DNA of 64,000 bases from Haemophilus influenzae (GTDB lineage Bacteria > Pseudomonadota > Gammaproteobacteria > Enterobacterales > Pasteurellaceae), in the NCBI GenBank assembly GCA_923172585.1, contig OV298644.1:1195427-1259426 (forward strand), in the 5' to 3' direction. Positions within the stretch are counted from its first letter, which is position 1. Each line of letters opens with the position of its first letter. Shown here one piece after another: positions 12,405 to 22,900 of the stretch. Below the pieces are notes generated by a model, which did no database searches, was not told the origin of the DNA, and saw only the letters and a list, made by a program, of their open reading frames with translations. Position numbers and translations under genes: made by a program.

Positions 12405-13114
12405 GGGGCTGACGTAGATTAGCCCTAAATACCACTCCATTTTCGCAATGTTTTAAGCTGTTCTTTTGGCACTCCAAAGTTAAACCGAAATTCACATTCC
12501 TTCAAGAATAAAGGAAAGTTTTTTCGGTCGATTCCATTATATTTTCGGAGGATTCTCTTCGCCTGACTCCAGAAATTTTCTATTCCATTTATGTGGTTTT
12601 GTTTCACCGCAAATAGTTCGGAATGATTGATTCGTTCGTGGTGAAATTTGCTCGCATCAAGGGCATCATAGCTTCGATAAGTATCGGTATAAACCCAGCT
12701 ATCAGGCTTGATTTTTCTCACAATAACAGGCATTAATGTCTCTGTTTTGTATTTTCTACCACTACTGTAAATATTTTTCCTTGTCGCTTTAACAAACCGA
12801 ATACAGCAACTTTTCCTGCTGCACCTCGACCTCGTTTTCCTTTACGATGACCGCCAAAATAGCTTTCATTAAGCTCAATTTGACCATCAACAACCTCATC
12901 GGCTTCAAGGGCTAAATGATAGCTAATGACTTCACGAATTTTTCTATAAAAAAATTGCTGAATTGGCTTAGATACCGAGTAAATCAGCCGCTGCTCGGGC
13001 TGTTACTTCTAATACAAAAAATTCAAGTAGCTTATTTTGTATAGATTTCTTTAATTTACAATGAGTTATCTTCATTTTTATAGACTAGTGCACTTGCTAA
13101 TCTACGTCAGCCCC
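12405..13114 (-). mobile_element. IS1016, full length, with 8-bp target duplication
   Basis: The ends are perfect 19-bp inverted repeats: GGGGCTGACGTAGATTAGC at 12405-12423 and its complement at 13096-13114. The element is 710 bp, the expected IS1016 size (IS1595 family). It is flanked by a direct repeat TTTTTCTA at 12397-12404 and 13115-13122, an 8-bp target duplication. IS1016 classically borders H. influenzae cap loci and mediates their amplification. Here it sits between the two repeat units. The internal transposase is damaged. Confidence 0.93.
12425..13075 (-). pseudogene. IS1016 transposase, broken
   Basis: The gene starts MKITHCKLKKS at 13075. It shows the IS1595-type transposase core: DESYFGGHRKG-like sequence (here NESYFGGHRKGKRG), then PDSWVYTDTYRSYD, then NHINGIENFWSQAKR. 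There is an in-frame TAA early on (after LLGI), a frame change in a T run shortly after, and another where an A run has apparently lost one base (near 12740). Only the C-terminal 102 codons (12425-12733) are open. It is unlikely to move on its own as written. Confidence 0.8.
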
Positions 13115-13449
13115 TTTTTCTATCATCGCCAATCCAGCAAGATAGAGATCGCTAAAAGCCCAGATTCGTGATATTAAGCAGACAGGGCCAAATTATGGCT
13201 ATCACCGAGTGAGCACAAATTAGTGGGGAGAACCATAAGCTCTACAAGGCTTGATTCAAGAAATAGGTTTACAAGTTCGCACGAAGAAACAGCGAAAATA
13301 CAACTCATATAAAGGCGAACAAGATAAAATTGTACCGAACCTGTTACAAGCGGTCGAAAAGTTGCCGAAAAACGCGAATTTGATATTACCTTCAGACTAA
13401 TGAATGATCTGCACCCCAAAATCTGGACACCTAATTTGAGGTGCAGATT

Positions 13450-13824
13450 ATGTCCTACCCTTATCAATTTCGTTTGAAAATTATCAAACTCGTCACCGAA
13501 CAGGATTATGGTATCCGTGAGGTGGCTAAACTTCATAAAATTTCCCACGCTCTCATCATTTATTGGCTAAAAGCATTTCGGGAAAGAGGGCTTGATGGCG
13601 TAAAATCGCCTCATACAAACCTTCAAACTCCGAAAATAGTGAAACCAAAGATGAAAAAGAAAGATATTGAAATTCCAGAAACCACAGACTTTTCACCTAA
13701 CGCGTTTAAAAAGTTACAACGAGAGCTCGCCTTGGCTCGAGCGGAGATTGCTTACCTAAAGGAGTTGGAGGCGCTCGACCGTCAAAAACAACGACAGAAA
13801 AAAGAAAAATTATTGAAAGATTGA
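13450..13824 (+). CDS. IS3-family orfA (helix-turn-helix transposase subunit)
   Basis: The product has about 124 residues. An N-terminal helix-turn-helix (YQFRLKIIKLVTEQDYGIREVAKLHKIS) is followed by a charged coiled-coil tail with repeated leucines (LQRELALARAEIAYLKELEAL). This is the standard layout of IS3-family orfA, which binds the element ends and pairs with orfB. Its end overlaps the orfB start by 4 bp, the usual arrangement for programmed frameshifting in this family. I chose the ATG at 13450 over an upstream GTG at 13441. Confidence 0.85.
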   Translation: MSYPYQFRLKIIKLVTEQDYGIREVAKLHKISHALIIYWLKAFRERGLDGVKSPHTNLQTPKIVKPKMKKKDIEIPETTDFSPNAFKKLQRELALARAEIAYLKELEALDRQKQRQKKEKLLKD

Positions 13825-14614
13825 AGCCAGACCACGCATTAAATGATTTACTTCGTGTGGCTAAAATGCCTCGTTCAAGCTTTTACTATAAAGAGATTAA
13901 GCGAACTTATCACGAGGTAAAAGAGACTATCTTATCGTTGTATAAAAAGAACAGAAAACGAGATGGTTATCGCCCTATGACGTTTAAATTACGCCAAATG
14001 GGGTTTAATTTGAATCATAAAACGGTGTTAAAGCTGATGAATGAGTTAGGTATTCATTCCATTTTACGCAAGAAAAGACATGGAAAACGTGGAAAAACAT
14101 CGCATATTGCCCCGAATTTGCTGAATCGTGATTTTACAGTGACGGCACTCAATCAAAAATGGGTAACGGATGTAACGGAATTTTAGGTAGGGCAAGAAAA
14201 GCTTTATTTTTCACCGTTGATGGACTTGGCTAACCGAGAAATTATTGTCTATAACTTTTCAACACGCCCCAAATTTTCTTCATTGGTAAAAAAGATGTTA
14301 GAACAAGGGCTTAGTCGGCTTAAACCGACAGAATGCCCGATTATTCATAGCGACCAAGGTGTATAGATTGGAAGATGTTGGAGGGTAAAGCGGTGCAAAG
14401 TATGAGTCGCCGAGGAAATTGTTACGATAATGCGGTGATTGAAAGCTTTTTTGCAATATTAAAATCAGAGTGTTTTTACTCTCGGACTTATCATTCAATT
14501 GCTGAATTACAAGCTGAAATTGAAGAATATTTAGTGTATTACAACCAAAAACGAATTAAACTTGGTTTAAAAGGATTGAACCCAGTGCAATACCGAGCTC
14601 AATATTTAAGTTAA
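13821..14614 (+). pseudogene. IS3-family orfB transposase, interrupted
   Basis: This is an integrase-type (DDE) transposase. It opens with KMPRSSFYYKE, then KRDGYRPMTFKLRQMG, then NQKWVTDVTEF, which carries the first catalytic Asp. An in-frame TAG follows at 14184-14186. The frame continues through LMDLANREIIVYN and CPIIHSDQG (second Asp region) to another stop near 14363. A frame change, probably with loss of about ten bases, then leads into SMSRRGNCYDNAVIESFF (catalytic Glu region) and the end at 14614. All three catalytic blocks are present but split across frames. Confidence 0.82.
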
Positions 14615-15859
14615 CTAACCTGTCCAACTTTTAGGGGGCAGATCAATAATCACTCGATTATAAAAACTACCATTAATCATGGTTTTATTCAGATGATATT
14701 TGCGGTAAGCCTCAAATACTTGCATATCAGGCTTGGTTGGATTTTGCCAAAATGAAGCTAAATCACCTTGGTGTGTAAGCCCTTCAAAATGATAATTGGC
14801 TCGTCCAAGTGTGATGACAGGCATACCATGTAATAAGGCAGAAATACCACTCGTGCTATTCAGCGTTACCATGCCTTTACCGCGACGAAGCAGAACGGGC
14901 AATGGCACATCATGCACATAGAATAGTCGCCCTTTTAAGTGCGGATAACGGTTTTCAAATTCTTGAATAATTGGATCATAATGAATAAAACCCCGATCCA
15001 TTGGGTGATGCTTAATGACTAGATTGAGATTGTTTGGTGCTGATTCAGCAAAAGATTGCAATACTTCACGCAAGAATGCGCCGACACTGTTGAAATCACA
15101 ATGTACTTTCACTTGGCTGTCATCATAAACTTGCAATGGCACAATAAAGAAATTACCTAATTTCCCACGGTTGACTTTTCTTGCAAAGGTACGACCACGC
15201 AAGTAATAACAAGCACGCTTGATGCCTGATGTAACCCATAGTTTTATATAGTATTTCAGATTCAGAATGCGGTGGTGTTGGTATTTCGGGTAATTATCTC
15301 GCCCAAAGTAAGCTTTAGTGTAATAAGCGATTGCCACTTTTGCCATCGGTAAAAAACCTTTGGCTAATTTAAGTGGTATAGCTGGCTCAGGTAAATTTTC
15401 GGCTTGCTCAAGATAGAAATCTGCTTGGCGAGGAAGAGGGGAGAACGCATTGACCCCTTGTTTTTCGAGTGTCACGTAATCAGGACGGAAATAGCCTTCT
15501 TCAAACACCCAAAATGGAATCTGTTCATCTTGTGATATTTTTTTTGCGATTTTGTGGTATCTACGGTTGTCACCAAAGCAAACCATCGCATCAATATTGT
15601 GTTGTTTGCAAAATAGTTGCAGGTAAGGGTAGAACTCACTCACTGAGCCACGATAAGCAATCGTGTTTTCAATCGATGACGGATAAAAATGTTCATCGCC
15701 ACCGTTAAAATTGATTTTATAAACGGTTTTTCCTTGTCCCACTAACCAAGCAGAAAGATCGGTAAAAAAATGGCCGATAGGCCCCTGCAAAAGCAAGATC
15801 CGCTGGGCAGTTTGGGCTAATTCATCTAAATAATGTTTCATTCTAAAACCGTTATTCAT
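14615..15859 (-). CDS. hcsB: KpsS-like capsule Kdo transferase HcsB, C-terminus supplied by an insertion sequence
   Basis: The product has 414 residues, or 408 if the internal ATG at 15841 (MKHYLDEL) is used. It matches the KpsS/capsule polysaccharide modification family: RILLLQGPIGHFFTDLS near the start, WVFEEGYFRPDYVTLE in the middle, and VIKHHPMDRG then LNSTSGISALLHGMPVI later. KpsS proteins add the first Kdo residue to the lyso-phospholipid primer of the capsule linker. It acts with HcsA, 32 bp upstream in the same direction. The last ten codons (IDLPPKSWTG and stop) lie in the inverted repeat of the neighbouring IS3-type element, so the native C-terminus may have been replaced. Confidence 0.9.
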   Translation of the reverse strand: MNNGFRMKHYLDELAQTAQRILLLQGPIGHFFTDLSAWLVGQGKTVYKINFNGGDEHFYPSSIENTIAYRGSVSEFYPYLQLFCKQHNIDAMVCFGDNRRYHKIAKKISQDEQIPFWVFEEGYFRPDYVTLEKQGVNAFSPLPRQADFYLEQAENLPEPAIPLKLAKGFLPMAKVAIAYYTKAYFGRDNYPKYQHHRILNLKYYIKLWVTSGIKRACYYLRGRTFARKVNRGKLGNFFIVPLQVYDDSQVKVHCDFNSVGAFLREVLQSFAESAPNNLNLVIKHHPMDRGFIHYDPIIQEFENRYPHLKGRLFYVHDVPLPVLLRRGKGMVTLNSTSGISALLHGMPVITLGRANYHFEGLTHQGDLASFWQNPTKPDMQVFEAYRKYHLNKTMINGSFYNRVIIDLPPKSWTG

Positions 15860-15891
15860 TATGTAATCAAAGAATATTTTACCCTGATTTT

Positions 15892-17934
15892 TTAAGTACG
15901 CAATGCGCGCACTAAATGCTGCAATTTGCCATATTGTTTAGCTAGCCAATGGCGATGAATGCCACTGTGATTAAGCGCTAAACGCTGTGCTTTTAAAATT
16001 TCAATTGCTGTTTGAGCATTGCTTAGCTCACCCGTATTCGGATTAACATATTGTGGATAATAGACCAATGTGCCAGCAATAAGTTCTAACAATGAAAGTT
16101 TTCGATTGCGGCGGTTAAAAGAGCAGTGATCAACGGTTAATCCCCAGTGGCTATAAAACGGTAAACCATAGCAATGCACAGTTTTGTTTCTTAACAAGGC
16201 TTCAAAACCTGCAAGAGATGTCATGGTGTGTAGTTCATCCACGGCATTGATGCAGTCAAGCACGTTTTCTGTTTTGGCAATTTGATCCGCTAATTTGACC
16301 GCTTGCGATTTTGCAATATGACCAATGCGGTTACCACTTACAACATCCGGGTGTGGCTTATAAACGATATAAGCTTCTGGGTTTGTTGCGCGTACCGTTT
16401 TTAATAAATCTAAATTAGTGCGAATATTCGGGGAGCCAGTTCGAATAGACGCATCGTCTTCGACCTGTCCCACCACTAAAATTTTCTTTTTGTCTGTATT
16501 TGGTAAAGAAAATGTACCTTCACCGACATTATATTTACCGATATGTTGCGATACTAACGCATGTTGTAGCTGCTTGGCTTCGATTAAATCCGCTTCGGTA
16601 AATTGTTGATGCTGCAAAATCTCTTCTAAGCGAGAAGGGCTTTCTGCATTGAAATAAATACCTAAATCGTCACAGACTAAAGAAAGGGGTGCAACCAAGT
16701 TTGAGCCAAGCCCAACTGAACGAATAAACCCATCTTCCATTATGAGTACGTTAATATTATGCGCTTTAGCATAATTTAGCACAGCTTCTTTACCCGTTCC
16801 CCATAGTAACAAGCGGTCATTTTTTGTGAATATTTTACCATTGAGTTTGCTCACATCTTTAACAAAATGTAGCTTGCAACTTGGTAAACGGAAAAACGGT
16901 TTAATAACCGCACGTTTCCATAACGACATTCCAACGCAATAGAGATTGCCTTGTAATCGCAAGTTAAGTGCTTTGGTGTGAATGATATGGTTAATGACAT
17001 CAAAAATCGTTCCCGATTGGCCGGTATTCGGATTCAAATAGCGAGTATATTGAAAATATGCCGCATAAAACAGTTGTAAAACTGACCGCACTTTACGGCG
17101 CTCACTTTGCGTTAGAGCCTTAGCATTCTGATGACGATCATCCGTCACGCCCCAGCCAGCAAACCATGGTACACCAAAAGTCACCACTGGTTTACCCACT
17201 AATAATGCTTCAAACCCCATTTGAGAGGTAACACAATAAACTTTCTCTACGGCTTTAATCAGCGAAATCGGATTGACGGGATCACTAAAAAAATGCACGT
17301 TGCTTGGATAATTTTCATTTGGCGAAAAATAACCCTGTTTTTTACCACTTAATACATCAGGATGGGTTTTCACTAAAATTTTGGCATTGGGATTTTCTGT
17401 AATGGCAGCTTGTAACATTTGTGCAAAATGCTCAGCATCGGCTTGACCATATTTCACCGCCATATCGCCAAAGGTTTGATCGATGACAAGCACTAACGGC
17501 TCGTCACCTTCTTTCTCATAATCCACCAATGTTTGGTTATATTTTGAAAGTTGATGCGCCACAATTTGTGACCGAGCCTTTTCCGCTAAAACCTCATCAC
17601 ATTCTCCCGCTAGAACAAGCTGTTCCAATGTTGAGGGACGAGTCGTGTCGTAATAAATACCTAATTTATCCACAACCATAGAAAGTGGTGGATAACCATC
17701 AACTCCCAGACCAAGAGAACGTAAAAAACCGTCTTCTAAGGCGATAAACGGTAAGTTATACTTTTGTGCATATGCACGTGATTTTTTCGTGGAAGGACGT
17801 AACCCCCAACCCAATACAGAATCAGCCTTCGACACAGAAAAAATGCGTGCGAAAGCCAATTCTTCATTAGGAAAAAACGAGGCTAGGTGAGGGATTTTCT
17901 TAATTCCGTATGAAAAAATGAGGGCAGATGACAT
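15892..17934 (-). CDS. hcsA: KpsC-like dual-domain capsule Kdo transferase HcsA
   Basis: The product has 680 residues. It is built as two related halves, each with an EDGFLRS/EDGFIRS-type stretch (about residues 60-66 and 390-396), a ...VKTHPDV / YKPHPDV block, and a TSQMGFEALL / TSLAGFEALL block. This is the KpsC architecture, in which two beta-Kdo transferase domains extend the Kdo linker that joins capsule polymer to its lipid anchor. It is intact and upstream of hcsB. It lies beyond the damaged part of the repeat, and upstream sequence from about 17940 rapidly becomes degraded bcs4 sequence. Confidence 0.93.
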   Translation of the reverse strand: MSSALIFSYGIKKIPHLASFFPNEELAFARIFSVSKADSVLGWGLRPSTKKSRAYAQKYNLPFIALEDGFLRSLGLGVDGYPPLSMVVDKLGIYYDTTRPSTLEQLVLAGECDEVLAEKARSQIVAHQLSKYNQTLVDYEKEGDEPLVLVIDQTFGDMAVKYGQADAEHFAQMLQAAITENPNAKILVKTHPDVLSGKKQGYFSPNENYPSNVHFFSDPVNPISLIKAVEKVYCVTSQMGFEALLVGKPVVTFGVPWFAGWGVTDDRHQNAKALTQSERRKVRSVLQLFYAAYFQYTRYLNPNTGQSGTIFDVINHIIHTKALNLRLQGNLYCVGMSLWKRAVIKPFFRLPSCKLHFVKDVSKLNGKIFTKNDRLLLWGTGKEAVLNYAKAHNINVLIMEDGFIRSVGLGSNLVAPLSLVCDDLGIYFNAESPSRLEEILQHQQFTEADLIEAKQLQHALVSQHIGKYNVGEGTFSLPNTDKKKILVVGQVEDDASIRTGSPNIRTNLDLLKTVRATNPEAYIVYKPHPDVVSGNRIGHIAKSQAVKLADQIAKTENVLDCINAVDELHTMTSLAGFEALLRNKTVHCYGLPFYSHWGLTVDHCSFNRRNRKLSLLELIAGTLVYYPQYVNPNTGELSNAQTAIEILKAQRLALNHSGIHRHWLAKQYGKLQHLVRALRT

Positions 17935-17989
17935 GGTTTTATCTGCTACTTTTCCCGAATATATAGTTTATTCATGAAATTTAATATTT

Positions 17990-19900
17990 TTAAATAAATG
18001 ATAAATTTATGATCTTCTTAAGTGAATAGTAAAGATTAGCTAAAATAAAAAAGATGTATTTATAATAATATTTTTTTAAAAATAATCAATTCTTAAGTGA
18101 AATATTTTTTGTGTTTTTAAATGTAGTATAAGTAAATATATAATGTCAATTTTTCTATTCTAAATCTAGTTATGTGTTTAATAAATAAATATTTTTTTCG
18201 ATCATTTTTTAAGTAAAATAATATATCATGTACAACATCTAGGTCAGTTAATTTAGCGATGTGATAAACAAATAAGCTTATTTATCCAATTATGTTAAGT
18301 CTCAAAACAGGAACGATACCAGTAATTTTTTGATATACTAAGTGTGAGCGCAGTAAAAATAAAATCTTTGTTTTACTAAATCAATGCTGACGGTAAAACT
18401 ATCCCATTTTTCTTTTGTGATGAAAAGAATGGAAAATCAATATAGATTTTTAGGAATTATTAGTAAATATAGATAATTATAATTTTTTTCTAATATTTCT
18501 AAATTCTCTTTATAACGTTTATTTGTTGTTAATACAGTTTAATCTATCCAATTACAATCATATTTCAATAATAATTATGTACCAATATAATCTGACATAA
18601 ATGCTCTTTTAGATTCTCTAAAACTTTCTTTTCTAGCTGATATATCTATATAAGCATCTATAGTTTCAGCAGTTAAAATAGCATCAATAACCTTCTCTTA
18701 TTTGTCATTCTCTCTATCATAGATTTTAGTATTATAGGCACGTTATCATATCATCGATATCATACGATAAAAATAATTGGTTCTATATAGTTGATATATC
18801 AAAAATTATATGAATCGGCAATTATCTGTATATCTAATAATTTATCTAGAATAAACCATAATTCATATCTTCAATATCTTAGAACTGGATTATTACTATC
18901 AAAAAATCGATTTCTATAATGATATGGTATTTTTATACTTGAAATATCGATGGTGCAATTTGATAATTATCTTATATTCATTAAGTTAATTTATCAAATT
19001 GTTTAAAGATCAAATGGTAATTTGAAGTTTTTACGCATTTCTAGTACTATCCTTTGTTAGAGAAAAAATTTATTATATCTTGAGTTCGGGTATTTTTCTA
19101 AATTTCATTTCAACAGAATTTATTTCTTCAGAAGCTAAAACAGAATCTTTCTAGTAAACTTAATTTTGAATATTGTTAAAGTAAGTTGAATGTCTTCAGA
19201 TACATATACTTATGACATAACTTGTTATAACATAAATATTAAACTTATAGCATGATCATTCATATTTTGAGTGATTGCCTTGACTAGTGAGTAATGCGAA
19301 TTTTTAAAGCGATAAGATACATAATTAAATTTTTCAATATAGTTTTCTTTGAAATTAGATAATAAAGAAAAAGTATCATTACCTTCATTGTGCTAGAATT
19401 GATAATAGCGGTATAAGATTTCATTTTTAGTTCATTTGATAAACCAAAATATTTTTTATCTCATAATTCTTGTTATCTTTTTTTAGTTCATTTAAATGCT
19501 AGATATGTTAGAATAATTGCTAGATGCTTTTCCTTTTGATGATGTATGCAAACACAATCTTATTCATTATTGATAGGATAAGTTTCATTAAAAGGAAAAA
19601 TAATTTTTACCAATAAATTCTCTATTTCTATTTAAAAATCTAAAAAGTTTTTTTTTCTGACGTAATAATAAAAAGTTTAAAATCCAGTTTTTAGCTATAA
19701 TACTTTTATTTTTTCAATCTTTTTCATTTTTTAATTTCGCAATTTTCACAAACTTATAGTTTTTTTTAAGTTTAATGATTAGAGCTACTAGTGATTTGTT
19801 ATAAATAATCTTGTGCTAATATAATCAATTTTATTAAAACTCTTAAGAAAATAATATCTAAATCTAGAGTGTAATTCAAAAACTCTTTATCTACATTTAA
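17990..19900 (-). pseudogene. bcs4: bcs4 remnant, copy 2, mosaic
   Basis: From 18421 to about 19395 this stretch aligns with bases 330-1290 of copy 1 at a spacing near 18.1 kb, with many substitutions and stops, and no open frame of note. Two blocks do not match bcs4 at that spacing. Bases 18340-18420 resemble copy 1 bases 2993-3075 (bcs3), and 19600-20030 resemble copy 1 bases 4265-4700 (also bcs3), both at a spacing of about 15.34 kb. The boundaries with bcs3 are therefore approximate. No product is possible. Confidence 0.6.
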
Positions 19901-19915
19901 TTAGATTGATTATCA

Positions 19916-22900
19916 GAGTTATCGCCTCACTAGATTTTCTTATTGTCAAACTTATAAGACTACGTAAGAAATAGAGGCCATACATCAAAGGTTAAGGCTC
20001 TTTCAAAATATGTCTTTAAGAACAATTTTTTTGAGCATAAGGATTTCTAGCTAGATTACGTTTCTATTGCTATTTATTTGACTTATCAATAATATTAACT
20101 AAAATATCAATAGCTTGTTTAATGTCATTGGTTACAGTAGTATTTACTTCTAGTATCTTAATTCTCTCTCTATTTTATACATTAGGTTCATCTATATTAT
20201 TGATTTTATTATCATTAAATGATTTATTTACACAGTATTCATGAGCCATAATATATCTGCACAGTTAATATATTCGGAAAAATGTATTTTAAACAATCAT
20301 CGGCAATAACATCGATATCATTTAATTCTTTTATGAAAATATATTTTAATTTGATCGTATCAGCAAAATTCACATCTAAATAGAATATGTTTTGTTTTAA
20401 TGAAAGTACTCTAAATGTAACCTATGTGCTCCAAATATATTGTTCTAATGGGTTTACTTCATACGCTTTTCGCATTGATGTACTGTTATATGCCGATAAA
20501 TTATAGTTTTTCTGAATTTTATTATAATAATCAATTACTTTTAAATCACTTTTTGATAATGTGATAGGAATTGATTTAGTGAGAAAATCCAGCTTTTGTT
20601 TAGAAGTTATACTTTCAAGCTGTTTCATCGTTAATGATGATGCATAAGGTTTTTCTACACCAAAACTTGAAATGTTATCTTTTAATTCACTGAATACATT
20701 TCAAATAAATTAATCATTTTGTCTATTTAACTGATATTCATAGTTAAATTGCGATAATGCTACATTAAAGTAATCTTCGTCTTACGTATTGATTGCTAAT
20801 TAATCTTTTGTAAATTTTAATAATCATTGTGAAATGAGATTGCTTACGCTTCTATCTCGCTCATTAATAATTGGATCAATTCTAAATTTTTCTTCGTAAT
20901 AATCAGGAATACTATCGTATGAGATTAGTTCATTAATAAGCTTGATCAATGAGAAATTTTGTATTTCTAAGATGAAATTATCGCGAACAGATGTACGCAT
21001 ATCATCAGTAAAACTTCTGACATAATAGAATACATTTTTTACTTCTTTACCAAAGGCATCAATTAGCAGACAATCAAAGTTATCTTATGTATAGCTTCGC
21101 TTGCAGAATTCAACAAACGCAAATTTCACTTTTGGATTAATTTCTTGTTGAATATATTGTCGTACCATTTTGAGTTTTTCAGCAGCAATCGCTAAAACTT
21201 ACTCATAGTAAACGATTGAATTTTTGAAAATTTTACGAATGCTTTCTGCTATTTAATTTCCAATTTCTTTGGCATGAAGTAAAATTTCAAATTGAGGTAA
21301 GAAAGATAAGAGTTCACTTTAGATTAAATAACTTGCTTTTACCAGATCTTCAAAGTTATTCATAAAGAAAAAATTATGATATTGCTGGTAGGCGGCATCA
21401 TCGTGTTTGGTTGTGAAAGAAGGTCAACGCCATGCTTTACTTGAATCGTAGATTTATTTTGTTTTAACATTATAGCCACAAATTTGAATAATTTTGTCAG
21501 CAATTTTCTTTAATAAATACCCATCGCGAGAGATAAAGTAAATGGTTTCATAGACGCGTTTAATTGCATCTTTAATTGTCCAGTTGATATAACTAACAAA
21601 AGATTCGCCTATATAAGCATAATTGTAATATTTGATTTCAAATAGGGTATTAAAGAAAGCATTATCTTGCACAAGCTTTCTGCAGTAACGATGCATCTTA
21701 ATTGCAAGATGGTAAGCTGAATAGCGGTGATAGTTATCCATTGCATTAACCATTGAATATACAAATATGATAAATTTATCGATTTCATGCACTGCAGTTT
21801 GACTTCCATGATGGTGAGGAACATAAACATCATCCTGTTTGTTATCGACATAGTGTGTCCAACGACTATATTGATAATATAAGTCGAAAAAGATGTATTG
21901 CTATAAGCTCCCAATTGATTTTTGGTAGCCAATCATACTTCAAAGATAAGGTTGTGTTTCACGTAAACGAGCATCCGCACGATCTAAAATTTTATAAATT
22001 ACGACTTCAGGCAAGTACATTTTGCTAGTCATAGATAAATAATGTAGTTTCGCTATTAGCGAGAAGAGATACTAAATTTATTTATGAATTAGCTCAATAT
22101 GAGCAATTTCATCTTCAATTTCAGCTTATTTTAAGATATCAGTTTGTTCATCGGTAAGTAATAGATTCTTATGCAAGCAAGTGTAGATATCGTATAATGT
22201 AATCTCAATTTTATCTGATTGATGCTCAAACGTTGTTTTACGCATGATATCTCGCACATAGTGTTCAGCACTATTATGTACATTGATCCAATTTTCAGTG
22301 AATGCTAGCGTGAATTTGATACCACAAGCTTTAGCTTTATCGCAGACATAGTCAAAAATCCTAAATGGACGTAATGTCGAACTACGAATTATGATGTGAA
22401 AACTATCAAATCCATTGAGTTCTTTTAACGATATTGGTTGTAATTATCAATTATTAACATCTGCAATTATAGATTACATTGATCTATTATATTTCTTAAA
22501 TCCAAAGAATTGATGCATAAGATATTGATTTCACAACGTAGAAATGATTTCAATATGGTCATTATGTATTCAATTTAATAATTTTTGGAATGATTTTTCA
22601 ATAGACCTTCAGTTAAATCAACATAATCACCAATTAACTCAAGATCAATATGGTATTAATCTAATTCATTTACATAACGAATGAATTATTCAACGCCAAT
22701 ATCTAATCCATCATAAAAGATACTTGAACATTCAATAATAGAGAGATCAATAGAAATGAATACCTAGTAAAAATGACTAGGCTTGATTACATAATAGGAT
22801 AAAATCACTATCTTTAGATTTATCACTCATTTCAGCGAAGTAATTATCTTTCTTCATGAACGGGTTAATTTTAACAATGAATAGTTGATTTTTACGACGG

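Larger units (their letters stand above)
12267..13404 (+). mobile_element. IS3-family (IS150-type) relic interrupted by IS1016
   Basis: The relic opens with an end sequence, TGATCTGCACTCC at 12267, which closely matches the ends of the intact-length IS3-type element next door. Soon after comes orfB-like coding sequence (reading frame through SLREDSPLEILLPIAKL, about 12320-12400). IS1016 is inserted at this point. Beyond IS1016 the same orfB continues, in a shifted frame, through IRDIKQTGPNYGYHRV and KKQRKYNSYKG (13160-13330). The relic has lost orfA and the catalytic C-terminal half of orfB, and carries frameshifts and stops. It is a non-functional transposase fragment that served as the landing site for IS1016. 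Confidence 0.75.
13405..14645 (+). mobile_element. IS3-family (IS150-type) insertion sequence
   Basis: The element is about 1,240 bp with related ends: TGATCTGCACCCC at the left and, read on the other strand, TGATCTGCCCCC at the right (through 14645). It holds the usual overlapping orfA and orfB. I could not see a clear short target duplication. The right end lies inside the 3' end of hcsB and supplies its last codons. The position at the junction between cap repeat units suggests it is carried along with the duplication. Confidence 0.8.

Noticed and set aside
13174-13548. Minus-strand 124-codon frame in the insertion-sequence region
   Set aside because: It spans the boundary of two IS3-type elements and runs antisense to recognisable transposase sequence.
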